A DNA stretch of 64,000 bases from Pseudomonas sp. AOB-7. GTDB taxonomy: Bacteria > Pseudomonadota > Gammaproteobacteria > Pseudomonadales > Pseudomonadaceae. Location of the stretch: assembly GCF_003696305.1 (NCBI RefSeq), contig NZ_RFFK01000002.1, positions 310,001-374,000 of the forward strand, read 5' to 3'. The position numbers were made by a program, and so were the translations under genes. Under the pieces are notes generated by a model, which ran no database searches, was not told the origin of the DNA, and saw nothing but the letters and a program-made list of their open reading frames with translations. Of this stretch, positions 1 through 8,673 are shown piece after piece (the stretch's first letter is position 1; each line of letters starts with the position of its first letter).

Positions 1-352
1 GCGCGCGCACCCGTAGCGAGCCCTGGAGCAGGCGTGGCTCGTAGGTTTCGATGATCTCGGCGAGCAGGCTCTCGACCAGCTGTACGTCGATGCTCGAGGC
101 GGTGTGGCCGGACAGCGGCGGCAGGCCGAAATTGATCACCGAGGTGCCGGCCGGCATCTGTGCCGCGGTTTCCGGGCCGAACAACGCGGTGGTGTTGAGC
201 AGCCAGGCCAGGTCGCGCAGTACCGAGGCCTTGAGCTGGTTGAGATTCATCACCCGGCGCTCGGCGCTTTCCTTGGGGTTGCTCGGCTCGTCGTCGGTGA
301 GTCGATCGAGCAGCGAAGGCTGCAGTCGCTCCTGCAGGGTCAGCTCGGCCAT
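1..352 (-). CDS. tssE: T6SS baseplate subunit TssE (partial)
   Basis: GPW/gp25-like baseplate wedge protein of the type VI secretion system. Only the first 117 codons are present; the C-terminus lies beyond the left edge. The translation starts [18 protein letters not shown] and contains the family-typical [20 protein letters not shown] stretch and a NFGLPPLSG segment, matching TssE. The ATG lies 2 nt after the tagJ stop, so the two are translationally close. The order hcp-tagJ-tssE is that of the P. aeruginosa H1 cluster. TssE helps connect the sheath to the baseplate. Truncated only by the window. Confidence 0.9.
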   Translation of the reverse strand, partial: MAELTLQERLQPSLLDRLTDDEPSNPKESAERRVMNLNQLKASVLRDLAWLLNTTALFGPETAAQMPAGTSVINFGLPPLSGHTASSIDVQLVESLLAEIIETYEPRLLQGSLRVRA

Positions 353-354
353 GC

Positions 355-1140
355 TCAGGCGTCCCCGGCGGCGAAGCGCAGGCTGCGCAGGTCGAACAGC
401 GCGGTTTCGCCCCGGTCGGTGGCGAACAGGCGCTGGCCGATGGGCAAACCGTTGTCCTGCCAGTCGACTTTGCGCGCCAGGCGCGCGGCGTCGTCGCCGA
501 GTTCGATGGTGTCCGGGTAGCGGCTGGGAATCAGCGCCACGGTGGTGCCGCCGTTGCGTAGGGTCAGCTCGGCCGGCATCCACACCAGGTCGCGCAGGTC
601 GCTAGGCGCCTCGCAGCTGAGGCTGACGAGGTTCTCCATCGGCAGCCAGACGTAGCGGCCGTTGACTATCAGCTCCAGCACCGGACCGAGCCGCGGATCG
701 GCGTCGGCGCACCAGGCGAAGGGTTCGTCGTTGAGTTCGCCGGCGATGGCCGGGGCGGCGTCGAAGGCCTGCTCGCGCAGCTGCGCTGCGGCTTCGGCAT
801 GACCTTCGGCATCCAGCTTGAGGGCCTGGATCAGCGGTGCCAGCCAGTCCGCCGGCTGGCCCAGCAGCACCGGCGTCAGGCGCCCGGCGAAGACTTCGCC
901 GCGCAGCGCCTCGCATTCCAGGGCCGTGCGGTAGGTCTGCACCATGGCCAGGGCGCCGGCATCCAGCTCGCCGGCGACCTTGAGCTGGTTCTGTGCGCGG
1001 CCCCACTGGCCGAGCACGGCCAGCAGTTGAAAGAGGAAGACGCGCAGGGCGGGGTTGGACGGCTGGCTGCGCACTTGATCCTGCAGGGCGCCCAGGGCCT
1101 CGTTCAGCTGACCGGCACGCACAAGTTCATCGGCATTCAT
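355..1140 (-). CDS. tagJ: T6SS accessory protein TagJ (ImpE family)
   Basis: 261-aa ImpE/TagJ family protein. The start [16 protein letters not shown] is chosen over an upstream in-frame ATG at 1299 because it is preceded by an AAGGA ribosome site and begins the TPR-like N-terminal half typical of ImpE. The C-terminal half carries the globular ImpE domain, with segments such as [10 protein letters not shown] and [12 protein letters not shown]. In the H1 system TagJ binds the N-terminus of the sheath protein TssB and is thought to influence sheath disassembly; it is accessory. It sits between hcp and tssE in the leftward operon, as in P. aeruginosa. Confidence 0.93.
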   Translation of the reverse strand: MNADELVRAGQLNEALGALQDQVRSQPSNPALRVFLFQLLAVLGQWGRAQNQLKVAGELDAGALAMVQTYRTALECEALRGEVFAGRLTPVLLGQPADWLAPLIQALKLDAEGHAEAAAQLREQAFDAAPAIAGELNDEPFAWCADADPRLGPVLELIVNGRYVWLPMENLVSLSCEAPSDLRDLVWMPAELTLRNGGTTVALIPSRYPDTIELGDDAARLARKVDWQDNGLPIGQRLFATDRGETALFDLRSLRFAAGDA

Positions 1141-1268
1141 CGCTGCGTCCTTCCGTTCATGTGCCGCGCAGCAGTGGCGCTGCGGGCCGCGGGTGTCCCG
1201 GCCTTTGGCGGCGATACCAGACGTGCGCGCCGAGCGCCTGCGCTGGTGCCATGGCCGACGAAACGAGC

Positions 1269-1293
1269 GCCCGGCGCCGCAGCGGCGCCGGGC
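1269..1293 (-). terminator. strong GC hairpin between hcp and tagJ
   Basis: Near-perfect inverted repeat with a 12-bp G/C stem around a single unpaired base at 1281, just after the hcp stop in the direction of transcription. No T-tract follows on the minus strand, so it is more likely a 3'-end stabiliser or partial attenuator than a full terminator. It could help give hcp more transcript than tagJ/tssE. Confidence 0.5.
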
Positions 1294-1302
1294 GGTCATG
1301 CC

Positions 1303-1791
1303 TCAGATCTTGACGTTTTCGCGGATGTTCCAGCCGTACTTGATAGGGCCGCCGTCCTTGCTGCCGTCCTGTTTCTGCGGTTGATAGTCGACCTGAACCT
1401 GGCCGAAGTTGAGGGTGACGTTCTCGGTCAGGCGATCCTCGCCGCCACTGCCGCCGGTGCTGATGGACGACACCAGCACTTCCTTGAGGGTGATGATCAG
1501 GTACTCCACCGGATCCTCGCCGCCGGCTTTGCGGATGGTCAGCTTGGCCTCGGGGTAATGCTTGCCGCTGGAGCAGGCCATCATCAGGTTGGGCGAGGAC
1601 TTGTCGATCCACTTGGTCAAAGAGATGTCCTGGATACTGACCTTGCCGGCGCCGCCACCACCGCCCACATGCATGCTGCCGGACTGGGACATGCCCCAGC
1701 TCCAGGCCAGTACGTCGATTTCCTTGGCGTGGGTCTTGTCGGCGGATTCTCCGTCCACATCGCCGATCTTGATAAACATATCAACAGCCAT
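1303..1791 (-). CDS. hcp: T6SS tube protein Hcp (Hcp1 type)
   Basis: 162-aa hexameric tube protein secreted by the T6SS, which also chaperones small effectors. The sequence (MAVDMFIKIGDVDGES..., EIDVLAWSWGMSQSGS, glycine run GGGGGAG, LTENVTLNFGQVQVDY, KYGWNIRENV) is nearly the same as P. aeruginosa Hcp1 as I recall it, with the same length. Two adjacent ATGs exist; the second (1791) gives the canonical MAVDMF start and lies closer to the expected spacing from the AGGAGGC ribosome site. It is separated from tssC and tagJ by hairpins on both sides, suggesting its transcript level is set independently of its neighbours. Confidence 0.97.
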   Translation of the reverse strand: MAVDMFIKIGDVDGESADKTHAKEIDVLAWSWGMSQSGSMHVGGGGGAGKVSIQDISLTKWIDKSSPNLMMACSSGKHYPEAKLTIRKAGGEDPVEYLIITLKEVLVSSISTGGSGGEDRLTENVTLNFGQVQVDYQPQKQDGSKDGGPIKYGWNIRENVKI

Positions 1792-1829
1792 CATGCCTCC
1801 TTGGTGGCTCGCGCCACGCTACGTGGTGC

Positions 1830-1854
1830 GGTATCCGCCGCCGTGGCGGATACC
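1830..1854 (-). terminator. hairpin between tssC and hcp
   Basis: Perfect 10-bp inverted repeat (GGTATCCGCC / GGCGGATACC) with a 5-nt loop in the 77-bp gap after tssC and before hcp. There is no clear T-tract. It may be an attenuator, a processing site, or part of an hcp leader. Confidence 0.45.
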
Positions 1855-1868
1855 AATGTGAGGGTGGA

Positions 1869-3365
1869 TCAGGCGCCTTTGGCCGAGGGCAGCTTGGAGA
1901 CCAGGCGCAGGGACACCGTCAGGCCTTCCAGCTGGTAGTGCGGGCGCAGGAAGAACTTCGAGTTGTAGTAGCCGGGGTTGCCCTCGACTTCCTCGACCAC
2001 CACCTCGGCGGCGGCCAGTGGGTGCTGGGCCTTGGTGGTTTCAGTGGAGTGCGCCGGGTCGCCGTCGACGTAGTTGAGAATCCAGTTCTGCAGCCAGCGC
2101 TGCATGTCGTCCTTCTCTTTGAACGAGCCGATCTTGTCGCGCACGATGCATTTGAGGTAATGGGCGAAACGGCAGGTGGCGAACAGGTAGGGCAGGCGCG
2201 CCGCCAGGTTGGCGTTGGCGGTGGCGTCGGGGTCGTCGTACTCGGCCGGCTTCTGCAGCGACTGGGCGCCGATGAAGGCCGCCAGGTCGGTGTTCTTCTT
2301 GTGCAGCAGGGGCATGAAACCGTTCTTCGCCAGCTCGGCCTCGCGGCGGTCGGAAATGGCGATCTCGGTCGGGCACTTCATGTCTACGCCGCCGTCGTCG
2401 GTGGGGAAGGTGTGCGCCGGCAGGTTCGGCACCTCGCCGCCGGACTCCACGCCGCGAATGCGCGAGCACCAGCCGTAGAGCTTGAACGAGCGGTTGATGT
2501 TGACCGCCATGGCGTAGGCCGAGTTGGCCCAGGTGTACTTGCTACTGTCGGCGCCGGCGGTGTCCTCCTCGAAGGCGAAGGCATCCACCGGGTCGGTCTT
2601 GGCGCCATAGGGCAGGCGGGCGAGGAAGCGCGGCATGGTCAGGCCGATGTAGCGCGCATCCTCGGACTCGCGCAGCGAGCGCCAGGCGGCGTACTCGGGG
2701 GTGGTGAAGATCTTGGTCAGGTCGCGCGGGTTGGACAGCTCCTGCCAGGAGCCCATGCCCATGACGGTGGGCGATGCCGCGGCAATGAACGGCGAATGCA
2801 TGGCTGCGCAGACCTTGGACAGCTCGCCGAGCAGCTCGACGTCCGGCGGCGACTGGTCGAAGTAGTAGTCTCCGACCAGGCAGCCGTAGGGCTCGCCGCC
2901 GAACTGGCCGTACTCTTCCTCGTACATCTTCTTGAAGATCGGGCTCTGGTCCCAGGCGGTGCCCTTGAACTTCTTCAGGGTCTTGTGCAGCTCGCCCTTG
3001 GAGATGCTCATCACGCGGATCTTCAGCTGCTCGTCGGTCTCGGTGTTGTTGACCAGGTAGCTCAGGCCGCGCCAGGCGCTTTCCAGTTGCTGGAAGTCCT
3101 GGTGGTGCATGATCAGGTTGATCTGCTCGGTGAGCTTGGCGTCGATGGCGGCGATGATCGACTCGATGGACTTGATCGCATCGTTGGAGATCAGGTCGGT
3201 CTTTTCCAGCGCATGTTCGGCCAGGGTGCGCACCGCGGTTTCCACCGCCTCGCGGGCGCGCTCGGTCTTGGGTTTGAATTCCTGCAGCAGCAGCGACGCG
3301 AAGTCGCTGGTCTCTTCGGTAGCAGTCCCGCCCTGGGCCTGCTGTTCGGTCATCGGTTCGGCCAT
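1869..3365 (-). CDS. tssC: T6SS contractile sheath large subunit TssC
   Basis: 498-aa EvpB/VipB family sheath protein that polymerises with TssB into the contractile sheath around the Hcp tube. Recognisable segments include AWRGLSYLV, CLVGDYYFD, FIAAASPTVMGM, RFLARLPYGAKTDP, GWCSRIRGVESGG and the C-terminal YYNSKFFLRPHYQLEGL. Length is normal for the family. The start follows an AGAGGACGCAG ribosome site. It lies 16 bp downstream of tssB in the leftward operon, as in every H1-type cluster. Confidence 0.97.
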   Translation of the reverse strand: MAEPMTEQQAQGGTATEETSDFASLLLQEFKPKTERAREAVETAVRTLAEHALEKTDLISNDAIKSIESIIAAIDAKLTEQINLIMHHQDFQQLESAWRGLSYLVNNTETDEQLKIRVMSISKGELHKTLKKFKGTAWDQSPIFKKMYEEEYGQFGGEPYGCLVGDYYFDQSPPDVELLGELSKVCAAMHSPFIAAASPTVMGMGSWQELSNPRDLTKIFTTPEYAAWRSLRESEDARYIGLTMPRFLARLPYGAKTDPVDAFAFEEDTAGADSSKYTWANSAYAMAVNINRSFKLYGWCSRIRGVESGGEVPNLPAHTFPTDDGGVDMKCPTEIAISDRREAELAKNGFMPLLHKKNTDLAAFIGAQSLQKPAEYDDPDATANANLAARLPYLFATCRFAHYLKCIVRDKIGSFKEKDDMQRWLQNWILNYVDGDPAHSTETTKAQHPLAAAEVVVEEVEGNPGYYNSKFFLRPHYQLEGLTVSLRLVSKLPSAKGA

Positions 3366-3381
3366 GGTCTGCGTCCTCTAA

Positions 3382-3897
3382 TCAGCTTTGCGGCTCGGAG
3401 TCGGTCGGTTTCGGCGCGCTGGCCAATGCCTGCAGCAGGGCCGGGTCCTTGATCGCCTTCATGATCATTTCCTCGGCGCCGGTCTTGCCGTCCATGTAGG
3501 TCAGCAGGTTGGCCAGCTGGGTGCGGGCTTCGAGCAACTGGTTGAGCGCGTCGACCTTGCGCGCCACGGCGGCGGGGCTGAAGTCGTCCATGCTCTCGAA
3601 GGTGATGTCGAGGCTGAGGTTGCCCTCGCCGGTCAGGGTGTTGGGCACGTTGAAGGCCACCCGCGGTTTCATCGCCTTGAGCCGGGAGTCGAAGTTGTCC
3701 ACGTCGATCTCGAGGAACTTGCGGTCGGCCACCGCCGGCAGCGGTTCGGCGGGTTTGCCGGCGAGGTCGGCCATCACCCCCATGACGAAGGGCAACTGGA
3801 CTTTCTTTTCCGCGCCGTAGAGCTCCACGTCGTACTCGATCTGCACCCGTGGAGCTCGGTTGCGAGCGATGAATTTCTGGCTGCTGGGGTTGGCCAT
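3382..3897 (-). CDS. tssB: T6SS contractile sheath small subunit TssB
   Basis: 171-aa VipA/TssB family protein. It contains the diagnostic SSQKFIARNRAPRVQIEYDV N-terminus, the LPFVMGVMADL segment and a C-terminal helix-rich region used to pair with TssC and bind TagJ. The start has an excellent AGGAGGAAC ribosome site. The Ser/Pro-rich tail after residue about 160 is poorly conserved, as usual. Together with tssC it encodes the sheath; the 56-bp gap to tssA upstream has no terminator. Confidence 0.97.
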   Translation of the reverse strand: MANPSSQKFIARNRAPRVQIEYDVELYGAEKKVQLPFVMGVMADLAGKPAEPLPAVADRKFLEIDVDNFDSRLKAMKPRVAFNVPNTLTGEGNLSLDITFESMDDFSPAAVARKVDALNQLLEARTQLANLLTYMDGKTGAEEMIMKAIKDPALLQALASAPKPTDSEPQS

Positions 3898-3953
3898 CTT
3901 GTTCCTCCTGCGCTGCGTATGCGGCTATGGGCTGTGAATGAGGTGACCCGACG

Positions 3954-4976
3954 CTATTCGCCGTCGGGCCCCCTGAGCTTTTCGAACTGGGAGAAGCCGT
4001 CGGGGATCAGGTTGCGCACTATGGTGGCGAAGTCGGCGCTGACCAGCGTCTTGGCCCGGCTCAGCAGCACCGGCACCGGGCTGGAGGGCTCGTGCCGGGC
4101 GTAGTAGGCGAGGATGCGGTCGAGGGTCTTGAGCACGTCGTCGCGATTGCCGATTTCGCCGCTGATGCGCGGTGCGGCGGGCGCGCCCGCTGTTGCCGCG
4201 CTGGCGCCCTCTGCGGCGGGAGCCGTCTCGGCCACCTCTGCCGCGGTCGCGGCGGGCGCCTGTTCGGCGACTATCTGCACGGCATGCCGCAGCAGTTGCT
4301 TGATGGTGCCCAGATCGGCGCCGCGGTCCGAGCCGACGCGCTCGTTGACCTCCCGTTCTATCCCCTGCAGCGCTGCCTGGGCGGCGCCGACCGCGGCGCG
4401 GCAGGCCTCGACCTGCTCGGCATCGCTGTCGCGAAAGGCCGCCGCGACCTGTTCCAGGCCCAGGCTTTCGCTGGCGAAGCGCTGCAAGCCGCTGGCATTG
4501 AGCGCGGCACGCAAGGTCACGGTACCGAAGGCGCGCGAGCGGATCAGCGGCATTTCCCACAACAGCCGCACCACCGGCTCGGCGCCTATGCCGGCCAGGG
4601 CGTTGATGCGGAAGGTGGGGTCGTTGTCGTCCTCGACGTCTAGCATCGGATAGAGGCTGTCCCAGTACTGCTGCAGCAGCGCCTGGATCAGCTGCAGCGC
4701 CTGGGCCAGGCCGGGCAGGCCATCGAGGGCGATGCTGCTTTGCAGGTAATAGTTGGCGATGCGCAGATCCTTGCTGCGCGCGAACAGCTCGACGCACAGA
4801 TCGCGCACCTGGCGCCATTCCGGCGGCTCGGCGGGCAATACCGAATCGCCCATCTGGCGCTCGGGTTGGCCCTGGGCGACGCGCTCGAGTTCGAGGAACG
4901 CCGAGTCGTATTCGAGATCGGCGCCACTCGGGGAGTCGGGGGATACCGCGGTCAACAGCTGCTGTACGTCCACCAC
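3954..4976 (-). CDS. tssA: T6SS baseplate/priming protein TssA (ImpA N-terminal domain)
   Basis: 340-aa TssA of the short H1 class. The ImpA-type N-terminal domain (about residues 8-130: SPDSPSGADLEYD, EPPEWRQVRDLC, RIANYYLQSSIALDGLPGL) is followed by an Ala-rich linker around 240-270 and a short C-terminal oligomerisation segment ending IVRNLIPDGFSQFEKLRG. Two tandem GTG codons are possible starts; a GGAG ten nt upstream supports 4976. No ATG fits. First gene of the leftward operon, divergent from fha. The ATGGAGA just upstream resembles an RsmA-binding GGA motif, and RsmA is known to repress the H1-T6SS in P. aeruginosa; the site itself is inferred. Confidence 0.93.
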   Translation of the reverse strand: MVDVQQLLTAVSPDSPSGADLEYDSAFLELERVAQGQPERQMGDSVLPAEPPEWRQVRDLCVELFARSKDLRIANYYLQSSIALDGLPGLAQALQLIQALLQQYWDSLYPMLDVEDDNDPTFRINALAGIGAEPVVRLLWEMPLIRSRAFGTVTLRAALNASGLQRFASESLGLEQVAAAFRDSDAEQVEACRAAVGAAQAALQGIEREVNERVGSDRGADLGTIKQLLRHAVQIVAEQAPAATAAEVAETAPAAEGASAATAGAPAAPRISGEIGNRDDVLKTLDRILAYYARHEPSSPVPVLLSRAKTLVSADFATIVRNLIPDGFSQFEKLRGPDGE

Positions 4977-5351
4977 AATGGGTGATCTCCATATCCAACC
5001 TGCTGCGGGCAGGCATACCGTCAGAGCGAACGTTGGACTTCAATCCACATCCTGTGGATTACGTTCTATTCGGAGCGGGGCATGGCCACTCCGATCGAGT
5101 TGTTAGAGCAAGTCTTGGCGTTGTTTTAGGCTTGTCAAGAAATTGGCCAGGCGCCTGGACGAACTGTCGAGCGGATTAAGATAGGCGAGCCGAAATTCTT
5201 TATTTAGTGTCTTTCGCTATATCGCTAATTACAAAAAAGCAGATTCAAAGTGTTACTCCTGAACAACACTGGTCAACTTTGTGATGCCTATACTCAGGGC
5301 ACCGGTTGGGGACTCATGCGGTCGATGAGCGAAGTTTTGTAAGGAGTTTGA
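4977..5351. promoter_or_regulatory. divergent T6SS control region (tssA / fha)
   Basis: 375-bp gap holding promoters for both T6SS operons. It is markedly A/T-rich at about 5190-5280, against a G/C-rich background. A possible -10 box, TATACT, lies at 5289-5294 facing fha, with no convincing -35. GGA-containing motifs occur near both starts (ATGGAGA before tssA, AAGGAG before fha), fitting RsmA control known for P. aeruginosa H1. No sigma-54 GG-N10-GC element was recognised by eye. No ORF with coding character. Confidence 0.6.
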
Positions 5352-6776
5352 ATGCCGCTGCGTTTGACCATCACCAGTTATCACAAGCTGACGCCCGGGC
5401 AGCGTGCGGACATGGAGCTCGACCGCGGCGAGCTGCGCATCGGGCGCAACCCGGAGAACGACTGGGTATTGCCCGACCCGGAGCGCCTGGTATCGGGCCA
5501 GCACTGCGTGATCCAGTTCCGCGACGGCACCTATTACCTGACCGACACCAGCACCAACGGCGTGCAACTGGTCAACGCCGGGGTGCGCCTGCACCGCGGC
5601 AATAGCGAGCCGCTGCGGGACGGCGAGCTGGTGCGCCTGGGCGAGTACGACATCCTGGTACAGATTACCGGCGCCGACATATCGTCGCCGGGGCTGCCCG
5701 CCGCCAGCGATCCCTTCACCGGCTTCGATGCGCTGATGAACCGTCAAGGCGCCGGCGCGCCGAGCATGCCCGCGCCGCCGCCCGCCGCCCCGGCGCAGAT
5801 GCAGGCGGGCGGCTCGCCGCTGGACACCAAGCCCGACCTGTTCGACTTCCTCGCCACACCGGCGGTACCGCCGCCGAGCGCGCCCGATCATATTCCCGCC
5901 GAACGCCACGATTTCCGCCCGCCGCAGGCGCAGGTGCCCGCGCCGCCGGTCGAGGCCAGCCCGGCAGCGGCGCATGCGATTCCGGCGGACTGGGATCCCT
6001 TCGCCGAACTGGGCATCGCCGCGGCGACGCCGCAGGCCCCGCCCGCCGCACCGTCGGCGCCGCCAGCGGTGCCGGCTGCCCAGCCTGTGCCAGTGGCCGC
6101 GCCGCTGCCGGCCGCCCCAACGGCGCCCGTCGCCGCGGCCGTTCCGCCGGCTGTCGGCACGCCGCAGCCTGGCGCGGCGGCGCCTACCGACGACGCCCTG
6201 GAAGCCTTTCTGCGCGGCGCCGGAGTGGCGCAGCTGCGCATCGAACGGGGCGAGGCGCTGGCGCAGATGGAGGCCATCGGTCGCAGCTACCGGCAGATGG
6301 TCGAAGGCCTGGTGGACGTGCTGCGCGCCCGCGCCAGTCTCAAGGGCGAGTTCCGCATGGCGCAGACCATGATTCAGCCGGTGGAAAACAACCCGCTGAA
6401 ATTCGCGCCGAACGTCGAGGAGGCACTGCTGCTGTTGCTACGTTCCGGCAACCAGGCCTTCATGCCGGCCGACCAGGCCATCGCGGAAAGTTTCGATGAC
6501 CTGCGCGCGCACCAACTGGCGGTCATGGCGGGGGTACAGGCGGCCATCAAACATCTGTTGAAGCGCTTCGAGCCGGCCACTCTGGAGGCGCGTCTGAACA
6601 AACCTTCGGGTATTGGCGGATTATTGTCGGGGGGGCGCCAAGCCAAGTACTGGGAACTGTTCACCGAAACCTATGCCGCCATATCCCGGGAAGCGGAGGA
6701 CGACTTCCAGGACCTGTTCGGCCGCGAGTTCAGTCGCGCCTATGAAGAGCACAGCGCCAAACTGCGTAGAACTTAG
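5352..6776 (+). CDS. fha: T6SS forkhead-associated protein Fha
   Basis: 474-aa scaffold of the threonine-phosphorylation pathway. The N-terminal FHA phosphothreonine-binding domain shows the core residues G31-R32, S48-x-x-H51 and N69-G70. A long Pro/Ala-rich linker (about 130-275) leads to the conserved type VI FHA C-terminal domain (about 280-470, with RSGNQAFMPADQA). In P. aeruginosa, PpkA phosphorylates Fha1 and this triggers T6SS assembly, reversed by PppA; both genes lie downstream here. The start follows AAGGAG six nt upstream. First gene of the rightward operon. Confidence 0.95.
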   Translation: MPLRLTITSYHKLTPGQRADMELDRGELRIGRNPENDWVLPDPERLVSGQHCVIQFRDGTYYLTDTSTNGVQLVNAGVRLHRGNSEPLRDGELVRLGEYDILVQITGADISSPGLPAASDPFTGFDALMNRQGAGAPSMPAPPPAAPAQMQAGGSPLDTKPDLFDFLATPAVPPPSAPDHIPAERHDFRPPQAQVPAPPVEASPAAAHAIPADWDPFAELGIAAATPQAPPAAPSAPPAVPAAQPVPVAAPLPAAPTAPVAAAVPPAVGTPQPGAAAPTDDALEAFLRGAGVAQLRIERGEALAQMEAIGRSYRQMVEGLVDVLRARASLKGEFRMAQTMIQPVENNPLKFAPNVEEALLLLLRSGNQAFMPADQAIAESFDDLRAHQLAVMAGVQAAIKHLLKRFEPATLEARLNKPSGIGGLLSGGRQAKYWELFTETYAAISREAEDDFQDLFGREFSRAYEEHSAKLRRT

Positions 6777-6844
6777 TGTTTGTTATGGAGCGGCGGGCTG
6801 TTAATTCTGAATTGAAATAATAAAACTTCTAGAGGACGCCAAAG

Positions 6845-7312
6845 ATGCCAAGGATATTGTGGGGAGTGCTGGCCCTGTTGCTGACCGCCTGTGCATCGGA
6901 GCCGCCACCGCCTGCGCCCACCGTGGTGCGTCTGCAGATCCAGGCCTCGGCCGACCTCAATCCTGCGCCGGGCGGGCAGCCGGCACCGGTGCGGGTACGC
7001 CTGTACGAACTGAAGAGCGGGGCGGTGTTCAGCCGGGCCGACTACTTCTCCCTGGTCGAGTCGGCCAACGCCACCCTGAGCAGCGATCTGGTGGCCCAGG
7101 ACGAGTTGCTGATCCAGCCCGGCGAACAACTGATCCTCGACCGCACCCTGGACGAACAGAGCCGTCTGCTCGGTTTGGTGGTCGCCTTCCGCGACCTGGA
7201 CGACTCGGTGTGGCGGCAGCTGGTCAACATCCCGCCGCACCAGACCAGCGTGCTCAACGTCAGCCTCAGCGCGCGCGCGGTCAGCGCCGTGCCCGCGCCG
7301 CCGACCAAATAA
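6845..7312 (+). CDS. tssJ: T6SS outer-membrane lipoprotein TssJ
   Basis: 155-aa lipoprotein anchoring the TssJLM membrane complex to the outer membrane. A short signal peptide ends in a clear lipobox LTAC with the lipidated Cys at residue 16, followed by Glu rather than Asp at +2 or +3, consistent with outer-membrane sorting. The mature domain has the transthyretin-like TssJ pattern (VRLQIQASADLNPAPGGQPA, PVRVRLYELKS, ADYFSLVE). A GAGGA ribosome site precedes the ATG. It lies 68 bp after fha. Confidence 0.95.
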   Translation: MPRILWGVLALLLTACASEPPPPAPTVVRLQIQASADLNPAPGGQPAPVRVRLYELKSGAVFSRADYFSLVESANATLSSDLVAQDELLIQPGEQLILDRTLDEQSRLLGLVVAFRDLDDSVWRQLVNIPPHQTSVLNVSLSARAVSAVPAPPTK

Positions 7313-7332
7313 ACCACTCGGGAGATTCGCTC

Positions 7333-8667
7333 ATGTCCTGGAATAACCGAGTGGTGTGGTCCGAGGGGATGTTCCTGCGCCCGCAACACCTGCAACAGCA
7401 TGACCGTTATCTGGAAACCCTGGTCGACAGCCGCTGCCGGCCGATGTTCGCCGGCGGCTGGGGGTTCTCCGAACTGCAGCTGGACACGGCGCTGCTGACC
7501 CAGGGCAAGCTGGCCATTCTCGGCGCCCGCGGCGTACTGCCCGACGGCACGCCGTTCGACATCCCCGGCGATGACGTGGCGCCGACGCCGCTGATCGTCG
7601 ACCCGCAGATGCGCGACCAGCTGATCTACCTCGGCCTGCCGCTCAAGCGCGCCGGTACCCGCGACACCGTGGAGGAGGGCGAAGCCCTCGGCGGCGCCCG
7701 CTACGTCAGCCAGGTGCGCGAGGTGCGCGACGACAACGCGCCGTTCGAGAGCCGCGCGCCGCTGGCCATCGGCGGCAAGGCGCTGCGCCTGCTCACCGAG
7801 CGCGACGGCCTCGGCGAGTACGCCTGCATCGGCGTGGTGCGGGTGGTGGAAAAACGCGCCGACAATGCCTTGCTGCTCGACGAGAACTACATCCCGCCAT
7901 TGCTGGACGTCGCCGCCTCGCCGCCGCTGGCGGCCTTTCGCAGCGAACTGCAGGGCCTGCTGCATCAGCGTGGCGAGGCGCTGGCGGGCAGGGTGGTGGC
8001 CTCCGGCGCCGGCGGCGCCTCGGAGATCGCCGATTTTCTGCTGCTGCAGCTGGTCAACCGCGCCGAGCCGCTGATCAGTCACCTGGCCCGGCTCAGCCCG
8101 CTGCACCCGGAGGCCTTCTACCGCGAGGCGGTGGCGCTGGCCGGCGAGTTCGCCACCTTCTCCAGCAGCGGCCGGCGCCCGGCCGAGTACCCGGCCTACG
8201 AGCACGACGACCTGGCGGCCAGCTTCGCCCCGGTGATCCGCGAGCTGCGCCAGGCACTGTCGATGGTCATCGACAGCCGCGCCACGCCGATTCCCATAGT
8301 CGAGAAATCCTACGGCGTGCACGTGGCCATGCTGGCCGACAAGAATCTGCTGCAGGGCGCCAGCTTTGTCCTGGTGGTGCGCGCCGACGTGCCGGCGGAA
8401 AACCTGCGCAGCCTGTTCCCGCAGCAGGCCAAGGTCGGCTCGGTGGAGCACATCCGCGACCTGGTCAACCTGCAGCTGCCGGGCATCGCCCTGCTGCCGA
8501 TGCCGGTGGCGCCACGGCAGATTCCCTATCACGCCGGCTCCAGCTACTTCGAGCTGGATCGCGGCAGCGACCATTGGAAGCAGTTGGCCAACTCGGGGGG
8601 CTTCGCCTTCCATATCGCCGGCCAGTTCCCCGGTTTGAACCTGGCCTTCTGGGCCATCCGAGGATAG
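7333..8667 (+). CDS. tssK: T6SS baseplate subunit TssK
   Basis: 444-aa TssK, the trimeric adaptor linking baseplate wedges to the TssL/TssM membrane complex. The start MSWNNRVVWSEGMFLRPQHL is the family signature, and GGGAG lies upstream. Other typical segments are PIPIVEKSYGVHVAML and ALLPMPVAPRQIPYHAGSSY near the C-terminus. Length is normal. It is 20 bp after tssJ and 6 bp before tssL, indicating tight co-expression. Confidence 0.97.
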   Translation: MSWNNRVVWSEGMFLRPQHLQQHDRYLETLVDSRCRPMFAGGWGFSELQLDTALLTQGKLAILGARGVLPDGTPFDIPGDDVAPTPLIVDPQMRDQLIYLGLPLKRAGTRDTVEEGEALGGARYVSQVREVRDDNAPFESRAPLAIGGKALRLLTERDGLGEYACIGVVRVVEKRADNALLLDENYIPPLLDVAASPPLAAFRSELQGLLHQRGEALAGRVVASGAGGASEIADFLLLQLVNRAEPLISHLARLSPLHPEAFYREAVALAGEFATFSSSGRRPAEYPAYEHDDLAASFAPVIRELRQALSMVIDSRATPIPIVEKSYGVHVAMLADKNLLQGASFVLVVRADVPAENLRSLFPQQAKVGSVEHIRDLVNLQLPGIALLPMPVAPRQIPYHAGSSYFELDRGSDHWKQLANSGGFAFHIAGQFPGLNLAFWAIRG

Positions 8668-8673
8668 TTCGCC

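Noticed and set aside
1938..3452. 504-codon open frame antisense to tssC
   Set aside because: Mirror-frame artefact of a strongly conserved sheath gene; Val/Gly/Ala-rich with no recognisable family.
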